From the NCBI GenBank assembly GCA_036346405.1, contig CM070568.1, positions 37,937,268 to 38,001,267 of the forward strand: a DNA stretch of 64,000 bases, read 5' to 3'. How positions within the stretch are numbered: position 1 is the stretch's first letter; the number at the start of each line of letters is the position of its first letter. Below the pieces are notes generated by a model that did no database searches, had not been told where the DNA came from, and saw only the letters and a list, made by a program, of their open reading frames with translations. Origin of the DNA: Phyllostachys edulis (lineage: Eukaryota; Streptophyta; Magnoliopsida; Poales; Poaceae). Made by a program: the position numbers and the translations under genes. This document shows positions 55,166-64,000 of the stretch, piece by piece.

Positions 55166-55720
55166 CAAAGGGGTGGAGCACTACTTACAAGAGACTTGTG
55201 TTGAGCCTGCAGACAAGACGAGCATAGATTGGAGGGTGTGGAACACCACCAACTCTGTGGTGGTGGCTTGGTTACTAACTTCGATGTCTCCATTCATCGC
55301 TCGGATGGTGGAGATGATGCAGAATGCACCGACGATGTGGAAGACGCTGAGCAACATGTACTCTAGGGCAGGAAATATGATGATGATGGTGGAGGTCCAG
55401 GGCAAGGTAGAGGCTCTGAAATAGGAGGAGAAGACCGTCCAGGAGTATGCTAGTGAACTGCAGTAGCTGTGGCCAGATTTAGATCACTATGATCCACTGC
55501 AGTTAACATGTGTTGGTGATATTGAGGCTGACAGGGTGTGGCTACAACACAGATGGGTTACACACTTTCTGAAGGGCCTGAACCCAAAGTTTGAGAGCAG
55601 AAGGGTTGTCGTATTTCACTTGGAAAACTTGCCTACTATGGAGGAGGCTATTTCGGCTATGGTGCAGGAGCTGACAGGTAAGCAAGCTATGTAGTGGGAG
55701 AAGTGGCGGAAGGGAAAGGT
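54866..55720 (+). pseudogene. Copia gag (sense copy)
   Basis: The reading starts near IIPEEIEAIRKKEEEAA and continues with the gag core (KLEGNKNYLSWSRRA, a stop at 55150, then RVWNTTNSVVVAWLLTSM and NMYSRAGN). Stops also occur at 55422, 55465 and 55693. No zinc knuckle is visible, which is unusual unless it was lost with the deletions. Confidence 0.75.
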
Positions 55721-55721
55721 A

Positions 55722-56930
55722 TTGGAGACTTCTCATGATTCCACCTCCTTTGGTAACTTTGCCAACTACGCCCATGTGGGCGTAGGTACTCAGGCACATG
55801 CACTTGCATCCACATATAATCACTCTCATATTGATTGGATCATGGATTCAAGGGCATCTAAGCATGTCACAGGTTTAGTTAGTACATTTGCATCTTACAC
55901 TCCATATACTCATTTTGAAACTATCCAAATAGCTGATGGAACATCCCAGTTTATTCAGGGTGTAGGATCTGTAGAGTGCACACCATCTATTAATTTATCC
56001 TCTTTTTTGCATGTTCCCTCCTTTCCAGTCAATCTTCTTTCAGTTAGTTCTATGATTGACTAATTCAAATGCACTGTCATATTTGATGAGGATTCATGTT
56101 TGTTCCAGGAGAAGAGAACCGAAAAGAAGATTGGGACTGGAATAAAACGTAATGGGCTGTGGTACGTTGATCAGGTTGATGCAGCATTGGATGTGGTTGT
56201 AGGAGTTGAGGGAGAAGTTTTGTTACATCATCGTCGCTTGGGACATCCGTCATTTGAGAGTTTAAGCAAGCTAAATCCTGATTTGTTCAATAAAGTAGAC
56301 AAGAGTAAACTTGTGTGTGATGCTTGTGAGTTTGGAAATCATACACGGTCTACATATAGTAGCATTGGTCTTCGGGGTTATGAACCTTTTATATTGATAC
56401 ATTCTGGTGTTTGGGGTCCGTGCTCAATTACTTCTGTGAGTGGTTTTAAGTTGTTTATCATATTTATTGATTGCTATACTCGTATGACTTGGATTTATAT
56501 GATGAAGCACAAGAGCGAGGTCCTTCGGTATTTTCAGGACTTCTATAGGATTATTGCTACTCAGTTTGATGCAAAGGTTTGGATTCTTCAAACAAATAAT
56601 AGAACTGAGTATGTTAACAAGGAGTTTGCAGCATGTCTCTCAAAGGAGGTAATACTTCATCAAACTACTTGTCCAGGAACCCCACCTCAGAATGGAGTGG
56701 CAGAAAGAAAGAATCGACATTTGTTGGAGGTAGCACGTTCACTCATTTTTCAGATGAATGTGCTGAAGGGATTGTGGAACGAGGCAGTGATGATGGCAGC
56801 ATATCTCACCAATCGCATGTCATCACGAATACTTGGGATGAAGTCTCCAGCTAAACTTCTTTTGGGTCATCGGGAGTTCAAGGTGTCTCTCAAGGTGTTT
56901 GGTTGTGTGCACTTTGTACGGGATCACTGA
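55722..56930 (+). pseudogene. Copia protease and integrase, catalytic residues changed
   Basis: The protease motif reads WIMDSRASKHVTG, with Arg after DS where Gly is usual. FLHVPSFPVNLLSVS follows. The integrase has HHRRLGHPSFESL and CDACEFGNH (zinc region). The first catalytic block reads IHSGVWGP, with Gly at the Asp position, the second reads LQTNNRTEYV, with Asn at the Asp position, and the Glu block (NGVAERKNR) is intact. Two of three DDE residues are therefore lost. A stop at 56928 ends the frame. Confidence 0.85.
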
Positions 56931-57689
56931 CCAAGGGTTGGCGAGCTGAATCCGCAGGCATTGAAGTGCATCTTTATAGGTTATTCATCAAGTAAGAAGG
57001 GCTATAGATGCTGGAACCCAGTTGAACGAAGGTTGTTCGTGAGTATAGATGTGACATTCCAGGAGTTTGAGTCGTACTACACGAGTGAAGGTACTCTTGA
57101 GGAGTTTTTGGAGGAGTTCTTTCCTATCATTGAGGGTGACCGTCGAGAAGGGGGAGTGACAATCAACGAGAAGAAGAAGTCATTGTCGGGTCAATTCTGT
57201 GCCTGAGCCTAACGGAATATACGAGAGATGTGATAGCCCTAAAAGAATTGAAGGTTTATCGTGAAGACGCTTTGGGAAACAGTAGGAGAAGCAGAGGGAC
57301 AAGTAGTCATCACCTGAGGCACCAACGGAGCTGGCAGGAATGCATCCTAAACAATTACAACTTGAACGGTCGGCCTTACTAGTTGATCTAGTCCCAAATC
57401 CCTCCTCGAATCTCTCTCCATCAAGTTCCTTGCCTCCCCTTGGGATGAGTGGTGATGTTCCTTCTAATCACTCCTATCTAGAGTTACCACTTGCACAACG
57501 TAGGGAAACTAGAGCTAATGCCGGAAAGGCTCCAGTCCAGTATGGCTTGGCTTTGAGCATGACATTGCAAATTTCATCTCATATTCTCTTATCTGACCTG
57601 CATACAAAGCATTCATTGTATCTCTTCAGATAGTGCATGTTCCAAAGGATTGGCGAGCTGCTAAGTAAGATCCTAAGTGGAAGGATGCT

Positions 57690-59173
57690 ATGAAGGAGGA
57701 GCTTAGTGCACTTCAAAAAAACAAGACATGGGATCTTGTTCCACTTCCAGCAGGAAAAAGGGTAGTAGGATGCAAAAGAGTGTTTACGATTAAGCAAACT
57801 CCTGAAGGCAAGATAGAGAGATATAAGACACGGTTAGTTGCAAAAGGTTATAGTCAAATATATGAGATAGACTATGATGAGACATTTGCACCAGTAGTGA
57901 AGATGAGCACGGTAAGAACATTGATCTCATGTGCAACTAACTTTGGATGACCCCTACATCAGTTGGATGTGTAGAATGCTTTTCTACATGGTGATTTACA
58001 AGAGGAGGTATACATGGAGATTCCTCCAGGCTTTGAGAATAGGCAGACTGATGGGAAGGTGTGTAAACTCAAGAAGTCTTTATACAGTCTGAAGCAGTCT
58101 CCAATGGCATGGTTTGATAGATTTAGACATGCAATCTATAGTATGGGCTACTCTAGTGCAATGGAGATCATACTGTGTTTTATAGGCATAGAGGATTGCT
58201 TATCACTATATTGGCAATCTATGTTGATGATATTGTGATCACTGGAGATGATGTCGAGAAAATCAAGTCCTTGAAGAAAAGACTGGGAGAGGCATTTGAG
58301 GTGAAAGATCTTGGAGCTCTTGGATACTTTCTTGGAATCGAGATTGCCCGTTCTTCGAAGGGTATAGTTCTCTCCTAGAGGAAGTATGTCCTTGATCTGC
58401 TGGCAGAAATAGATATGATTGGTTGTCGCCCTATTGCTTCACCTATTGATCGGAATCACAAGCTATGTGCTGAGTCGAAAGATCCAGTTGACAAGGAAGC
58501 TTATCAAAGGCTTGTTAGGCGTCTCATCTATTTGTGTCATATAAGACCTGATATTTCATATGCAGTGAGTGTGGTTAGTTGATATATGCATGATCCCAGA
58601 ACAGGACACATGGATGTTGTCTATCGAATCCTACGATATTTGAAGAGTAGCCCTGGGAAAGACCTTTGATTCAGGAAGAATCAACACCTTAATGTGGAAG
58701 GGTATTGCGATGCAGATTGGGCAAGCAATGTGGATGATAGGAGGTCTACCTCTGAATATTGCATCTTTGTGGGAGATAACCTTGTGTCATGGAGGAGCAA
58801 GAAACAAGAGGTTGTGGCTCAATCTACTACAAAGGCAGAGTACAGAGCAATAGCGTTGAATGTGAATGAAATGATATGGATGATGGGTTTATTGTCCGAG
58901 CTTCGGGTATGGAGGAATAATCTCTTGGTGTTGTATTATGATAATAAATCTACAATTAACAGTGCTAACAACCCAGTTCAACATGATCTTACCATGCACA
59001 TTGAGATTGATAGGTTTTTCATCAAGGAAAAGCTCGATAGCAGGATATTGAAGTTGGAGTATGTCAAGTTTGGTGAACAATTGGCTAACCGTTTCACTAA
59101 AGGGTTAGGTCTTAGCGAGGGTGCTACAATATACAATAAGATGGGCATGATTGATATATTTAGCCCACCTTGA
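57690..59173 (+). pseudogene. Copia reverse transcriptase and RNase H (broken)
   Basis: The reverse transcriptase starts MKEELSALQKNKTWDLVPLP. Stops lie at about 57948 and 57973, and a frameshift near 58170 precedes YVDDIVITG (about 58217-58243). The thumb (KDLGALGYFLGIEI) ends in a stop at 58376. The RNase H frame 58694-59173 is open, with YCDADWASNVDDRRSTS, the QSTTKAEYRAI Glu block and a HIEIDRFFIKEK region. It ends at the purine tract. Confidence 0.85.
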
Positions 59174-59180
59174 GGGGGAA

Positions 59181-59328
59181 TGTTGGTGAGTTGGTATTAG
59201 GATCTAAATAACCAGTCGTGTTAGAGTCGAATCTAACCTTATATTAGAGTCAGATTCAACTTTTAGACTATAAATAAAAGGTGTGGGATCCTACGGAAAA
59301 ACACAAAATTATTCCCAAAATTTCTACA
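59181..59328 (+). repeat. 3' LTR (148 bp)
   Basis: Begins TGTTGGTGAG, ends AATTTCTACA, and follows the purine tract. Confidence 0.9.
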
Positions 59329-59333
59329 TATAA

Positions 59334-60169
59334 CAGTTCCTGTCAGTTAACAACAAGCATCAGATAATCATAGCAAACTTTGATGTGAGATTGAAAATGA
59401 TCTCTTGTAATGTGTCAAATGAATCCCATTAGGCTAAAGCTTCTGAACAAGTTTAATTATAACCATGCATGCAGCAAGAACAGAGCCCTCTCCTTTTCAG
59501 TACAGAAATGCTGTGCTAACTAGCAATGCTTTTGAGATGTAACACACACTGCTATCTGACTACTGCATTGTGCATTGATCAATTGCTTTTCTGAGGAAAC
59601 AATCGATGAGCTGGCCTCTCTTTTCTGTCTCGAAAATCATGGAGCAATTGGAAAACAGAGGCTAAACCCCCTGACAAAAGTTGGTTTTCCCCCATGGGGG
59701 AGAGCTTGCTCCCCCTTCAGCACTTTGGAAGTACGCAAAGGGAGATGAGGTGACTTTCTCCCCTACCCACAAAGCTTCTACTGTTTCAATTTCTTGCCTT
59801 TTGGCCATAAAAGATTATTAATACTAATTACTTAATTTTGGTGTGCATTGAGCTAGTGCTAATCAGTGAGTAAGTTAATAGTAAAAGCAGTAACAATCAT
59901 AACAATAGTAATTGTTTATAGTAGTAGGTAACCCTCTATAAAATCAAAATGCATTGGTGAGAGACATCAAAAGATAAGTGTGTTTAATGGGAAGCTATTT
60001 TATCTATCCTTAAAAGCCTTTGCGCTAGGAAGAAGACTGAAAGAAAGCCGTGAAAGCAGGAGTAGGACTCTCTCTCTGGGCCCACCACATCGTACGGCTG
60101 AGCCTCCCTCACTGGCAAAGCGTGCACCAATGTCTTGTCTCTTGGACTATCCAGTCCCTTGCTCGATTG
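59334..60169. other. Intergenic sequence, no gene recognised
   Basis: This continues the sequence interrupted by the copia element. A G/C palindrome, CCCCCATGGGGG, occurs at about 59690-59701. Nothing else is supported. Confidence 0.4.
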
Positions 60170-61205
60170 TTTTTTTAAAATAATATTATTTTTAAAAAAA
60201 TTATAAAAATAAAGAGTCAATTTTTTTATATAAATTTATGCTACTGTCGCTATTTGAAAAGAAGAAATTTCCTATCGCAATTTTAAATAGTGACAGTAGC
60301 CTAGGCAATGGTGACAGAGCCTAGAACAGTGCAGATAGATCCCTGTTGTCACTACAACTGGCAACAGTAGTCTAGGCAATGTCGACAAAGCCTAGAACAA
60401 TGCAGATAGGTCCATGTCGCCACTCCAACTGACGACAGGGATCCTGTAAATCTCTAATTTTTTTAGTATTAAAATATAGGAAAACCGTCATTTCAAATGG
60501 CGACAGGGATCCCACAAGTCACTGTCACCATTCCAAATGGCGGCACAATCTACCCTATAAAAGACCCTAAAATTCTGGCATAATGCACTGTTATTCAGAA
60601 AAAAAAGATAAAGAAGAGAGGGAAGGGAGATGGGTAGAGGGGAGGAGCGAAGGTAGCGAAGTGCTGCCCGTCCGGTCGTCCATCTTTCACATAATTTTAT
60701 TAACCGAATGGATTACATAATTTTAGATGTACGGTTACGTAGTGTGGTATGTTGTACATAATCATTTTCAGTGTGCAGTTTAGTTTTAGATATGTAGTTA
60801 ATCGTAAAAATCTTGTTTACGGTGCAGTACATCAAATATGTCGGACGCCGCCAATTTCAAAATTTACTACTGTCAGGGGACTATTCTTGAGGGTCTCAAG
60901 GGGATTGATTTGCGTTATTTCAATAGACAGTTAAAAAACAAGCAGATGTCCATGTGGCTCAACTGGCGACAGGGTCCTGTCGCTAGTTGGAGTGGCGATA
61001 GGGCCCTGTCGTCATTTCAACTGGCGACAGGGACCTCTATGTACTGTTCTAGGCTCTGTCGCTATAGCTTTGGCCATTGTCGTCATTTAAAATGGCGACA
61101 GAAAAACTTCGCCATTTCAAATGGTGACAATAGCCTAGTTTTGTAAAAAAAATCGACTATTTATTTTTATAAATTTCTTTTAACATAATATTATTTCAAA
61201 AAAAA
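60170..61205. mobile_element. ~1.04-kb fold-back element with GGCGACAGG repeats
   Basis: The first ~90 bases (AT-rich, ending CTGTCGCTATTTGAAA) align with the complement of the last ~90 (ending TTGTCACCATTTGAAA), with AAATAATATTAT in both. Internally GGCGACAGGG/CCCTGTCGCC-type words repeat many times in both orientations on both sides. The flanks TCCCTTGCTCGATTG (60155-60169) and TCCTTGCTTGATTAG (61206-61220) share an 11-of-12 word. No transposase is seen. Confidence 0.75.
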
Positions 61206-62712
61206 TCCTTGCTTGATTAGGTTTTTGTTATTTCACTATACGTCTCCCTGATTAATCACTAGACTAAGCAATTACCTGCACATTGCAATTCTTTCTGCGT
61301 TTTCTGATGCTGTAATGGCACAATCACTTCTTAGTAGCAGCATCTTAAGTAATTTTGCTGATGAAGCAATCGGCCTTAATTAAAATATGCAAACCCAGCT
61401 GTGTGCAGACGTGCATGCTTGATGCTTCCTCTCAAAGGGGTGTCTGCATCAGCCTTTGCTTCTTTAGTTCTGTTTGCTTGTTTGGTTTTCTTGCAATGCA
61501 AACACACAACAACTGTTCCCATTCCAGCTCTAAAAAACAGTCTTGTAATTTGTCACAAGGCGTCAACAGTGAGACAAGAACCTGCTGCCCTTATCTCCTC
61601 CCCAAGATATGTGTTGGTCATCCGTTTGGATAGATATATACTAGATCCTTGGCAATAATGCAGGTAGCACACACATGTACAGAATTAGCCTCGTCACTCA
61701 TCATCAGGTCATGGATGTGGATGCCCCTTTGCTTGTTTTCAGTGACAACTGACAACTGACCGCTCCATCTTACTAGGTAGCTAGTTGCTTGCACACATAC
61801 ATACACACACAAACCAAACCAAACCAAACCAAACCAATAGTAGCACAAAGTTATATGTTGCTGAAGCAACCCATGCATGGTACATGCGTAGTGTGCACTT
61901 GTGAAATGATCATGGCACACCATGCATGTCACCACAGGTAAACATTGCATCACACACAAAGTGTACTGTTTGAAATGCACTCTTCCTGGATAGTACTGTA
62001 CTAGTTGTAGTGGCTCCTGCAGGTGGGGCCCATGGGAGGAAGATTAAACTACACTCCTGCAGGGTTGTCTGCTCTGGGAGGGGCACTGCTTGGCCTCATG
62101 CAACTGAGTGGCATTGGCCAGGCCACTGGGTCTCTTGCTTGGCATGCCAAAAAGGAGGGGGCCAAAGTAAAATATATCTCCACCTAGTGTCATAGTGTCT
62201 AGTGAGAGGCACCATGGCATTGAAGGCAGTGTTTATAAATCACCACCTCACCTCCCTGCCACTGCCATTCCCAGTTTCAGCATCACAACACCTGCTCTTT
62301 CCTCCTCCTATCTTGTTTGTCCCATGCAAGTTGAGTGTAGAATTGACTGAAGAAGGAGGCTAGAGAAGGGAGGAGTGAGGAAGAGACAGCACACAAGTAT
62401 TTTTGTGGTTCTTGGAAGGATACAGGTCAGTTACTCCTCTCTGGTCGAACACTGGTCTGAAATGTAGTCTACCTCTATCAGAGATTGTTCTGATGGCAAT
62501 GGCATCATCATGAATCATGATCAGAATTCCTGTTTTGAGAAATATAGATGCTTCAATCTGCTATTCTGTTGCTACTACTTCTCCTGGTTATTACTCTATG
62601 ATTGACGCACTTCATCATATGTGAAGTCTGAAGTCTTTGTTCCACATTTCAGCAGGGTACAGAATTTGATCGTCTGAATAATCAAGCTCAAGTGGTTTAA
62701 CTGAATTAGAGG
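61206..62712. other. Upstream region of the small EAR-motif gene
   Basis: A pentanucleotide run (AAACC, about five copies) lies at 61811-61837. TTTATAAATC at about 62230 is a candidate TATA box. 62426 (ACAG|GTCAGT) and about 62654 (TTTCAGCAG) could bound a 5'-UTR intron. Other open frames here look random. Confidence 0.45.
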
Positions 62713-63370
62713 ATGAGGATGGACAAGCATGTGAGGCAACGTGACATGGAGGTCATGAAGATGGCCATGCTCAAGCATGAAGAGACCTTCAGACAACAGG
62801 TAGCTCACTTTCCACACACATGCACGTACAGCTCAACTCAATCTTCCTTAGTTCTTCACCATTGGAAATCCTTGCATCCTATGAACTGCTTACTGATCAT
62901 CACCTTGCACATGTACTTTTCCTCAGGTCCATGAGCTGCACCGCCTGTACCGCATCCAGAGGCAGCTGATGACCGACCTGAGCTCCAGCCGGCAGCGGCG
63001 GCGCAGCAAGCAGCCGCGACGGGCGCTGAACCTGCAGCTCCCCGCCGACGAGTACATCGTCAGCGCCGACGAGGACGACGGCACGGAGCTGGAGCTGACG
63101 CTCGCCGTCGGCGGGAGGATTGGCGCCGGTGCTCGCAAGAACGGCAGCAAGCAAGATGGCAACAACAACGCCGGCTCCTCCCCCTTCGCGTCCGACTGCT
63201 CCGGCACGAGCCTGTCGTCGCCGTCGTCGACCGAGTACTCCGAGGGGCCACTTCTCCACACGCCGCCACCGTGCCAAAGAGCCATGGCGTTTGATCTCGG
63301 AGTGGGAGAGGCGATGAAGCAGTCGCCATGGCTGGTGCAGTGCCAGTACCTGAGCCTGAGGATGACATGA
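62713..63370 (+). CDS. Small basic plant protein with two EAR-like LxLxL motifs (unknown function)
   Basis: Exon 1 (62713-62799) and exon 2 (62927-63370) are joined across a 127-bp GT-AG phase-0 intron to give 176 residues. The join creates QQVHELHRLYRIQRQLM (28-44), a motif known from several plant-specific families (DUF863-like and gar2-related proteins). A basic stretch, RQRRRSKQPRR (51-61), could be a nuclear signal. LNLQL (63-67) and LELTL (84-88) fit the LxLxL EAR repression motif. The middle is Ser/Gly/Asn-rich, and the end (PWLVQCQYLSLRMT, 163-176) resembles the conserved C-terminal box of the same families. A nuclear, TOPLESS-recruiting role is inference. No defects are visible. Confidence 0.8.
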
Positions 63371-63612
63371 ACATGAAGTTGTTCATCCATGATCACATTG
63401 TACTAGCTTGTGTTGCGTTGTAGAAAAAGCAGTCGCAACTAGTTTTTCTTTTCTTTTTTCTTCTTCTTTTTGGTGTCTTGCATGTACTGCTCTCTCTTAA
63501 TTCACTTATTCAGCTGGTACTGTTGCATAATCCAGGTTGCGTTACCGACGAATAAAACTCTCAACTCACAAATAATAAATAATAGACAAGAACACAAAGA
63601 TGTAGTCTCAGC
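63371..63612. other. 3' flank of the EAR-motif gene
   Basis: Probable 3' UTR. AATAAA at about 63550 is a candidate polyadenylation signal, and AATAATAAATAATAG follows. Confidence 0.5.
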
Positions 63613-64000
63613 TAGGCGTGGAAAAAATGCTCAAAGCTCGTGAGCCGGCTCTGCTCGTTAAGGGCTCGGCTCAAACTCGTGCTATAAACGAGTCGAACAG
63701 TCATTTGTGCTCGAGCCAACTCGCGAGTTGCTGGTTAGGCTAGAAAAAAAACCTAGCTTTCCAGCCTAGCAAACAATTTGGCTCATAGCCTAGCCAAGAA
63801 TTAAGCCTATGACCCACTTAGCACATATTCGCAAAACCCTAACTAGCCAGCAAACAAGCACAGCCAAGACAACACATGCATGCGCATGGCACATGAGATG
63901 CTGACACCACTGCCTTCCGCCTCCGCCTCTCCTCCACGCCCGCTCGCCCGGCCAAGACGCCCACTCGACTCGGTCTCTCGCATGCCGCCTTCCAGATCTG
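63613..64000. mobile_element. hAT-like element, left end only (relative of 28402-29288)
   Basis: It starts TAGGCGTGGAAAAAATGCTC, then carries the same GGCTCGTGAGC/CTCGAGCC-type words in both orientations as the element at 28402. The right end is not recognised before the window ends, so no target duplication can be tested. Confidence 0.6.

Larger units (their letters stand above)
53519..59328 (+). mobile_element. Complete Ty1/copia element with short LTRs (non-functional)
   Basis: It is 5810 bp long, with two 148-bp LTRs (53519-53666 and 59181-59328) and a perfect 5-bp duplication TATAA (53514-53518 and 59329-59333). The primer site TGGTATCAAAGC begins at 53667 and a purine tract (TTGAGGGGGAA) ends at 59180. 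The order is gag, protease, integrase, reverse transcriptase, RNase H. The LTRs differ at roughly one position in seven, so it is older than the gag-only element. Stops are scattered through the polyprotein. Its leader contains an inverted duplication (54426-55165). Confidence 0.93.

Noticed and set aside
59690..59735. Possible miR319/miR395-like precursor around CCCCCATGGGGG and CTTCAGCACTTTGG
   Set aside because: The match to known mature miRNAs is poor and no extended stem is visible.
1..64000. CRISPR arrays, rRNA, bacterial operons
   Set aside because: The window is plant nuclear DNA; no such structures are seen.

Overview
The window is nuclear DNA of a grass (Poaceae). The evidence is GC-rich monocot-style exons with GT-AG introns, a coiled-coil NLR resistance-type gene, a plant polyamine transporter, and a repeat landscape of Sirevirus and Tat LTR elements, hAT, MULE, CACTA and Helitron elements. 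I cannot name the species from sequence alone. Only four likely host genes are visible in 64 kb, and most of the rest is transposable elements, many inserted into one another.

Layout. 1-5790: 5' half of a Sirevirus-like Ty1/copia element on the minus strand, with its LTR at 3730-5790. 5791-11554: 5' half of a Tat-lineage Ty3/gypsy element on the minus strand, apparently interrupted by the Sirevirus, with its LTR at 10800-11554. 11555-12283: old DNA-transposon remnants. 12659-15610: single-exon NLR with a degenerate nucleotide-binding site. 16141-18283: two non-autonomous hAT elements with perfect 8-bp target duplications and a 389-bp Helitron. 18594-20116: two-exon PUT/LAT-type amino acid-polyamine transporter. 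20191-22871: a long-TIR element invaded by a 1.83-kb LTR element that codes only for gag. 23944-28234: possible larger Helitron. 28402-29288: a third hAT with an 8-bp duplication. 30801-34510: decayed copia element.

34801-47697 is the most complex part. A 12.9-kb long-TIR (MULE-like) element carries a decayed plant-mobile-domain gene. Its left TIR holds a gypsy-type solo LTR (34977-43076, duplication ACGTC). That LTR is split by a second MULE-like element (about 37271-42460) carrying a fragment of a ubiquitin-activating enzyme E1 gene. The second MULE in turn holds a Sirevirus solo LTR (38785-40683, duplication CTATA). That makes four nested levels, two of them fixed by exact 5-bp duplications.

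49546-50496 is an intronless ADA1/TAD1-type SAGA coactivator gene. 53519-59328 is a complete but dead copia element (148-bp LTRs, duplication TATAA) with an internal inverted duplication of its gag leader. 60170-61205 is a fold-back TIR element. 62713-63370 is a two-exon gene for a small basic protein with two LxLxL (EAR-like) motifs. A relative of the 28.4-kb hAT starts at 63613.

The host genes are unrelated in function: defence, transport, chromatin coactivation, and a possible repressor-like protein. They form no operon-like unit. The organising theme is layered transposition, with gene-fragment capture (E1) and gag-only parasitism.
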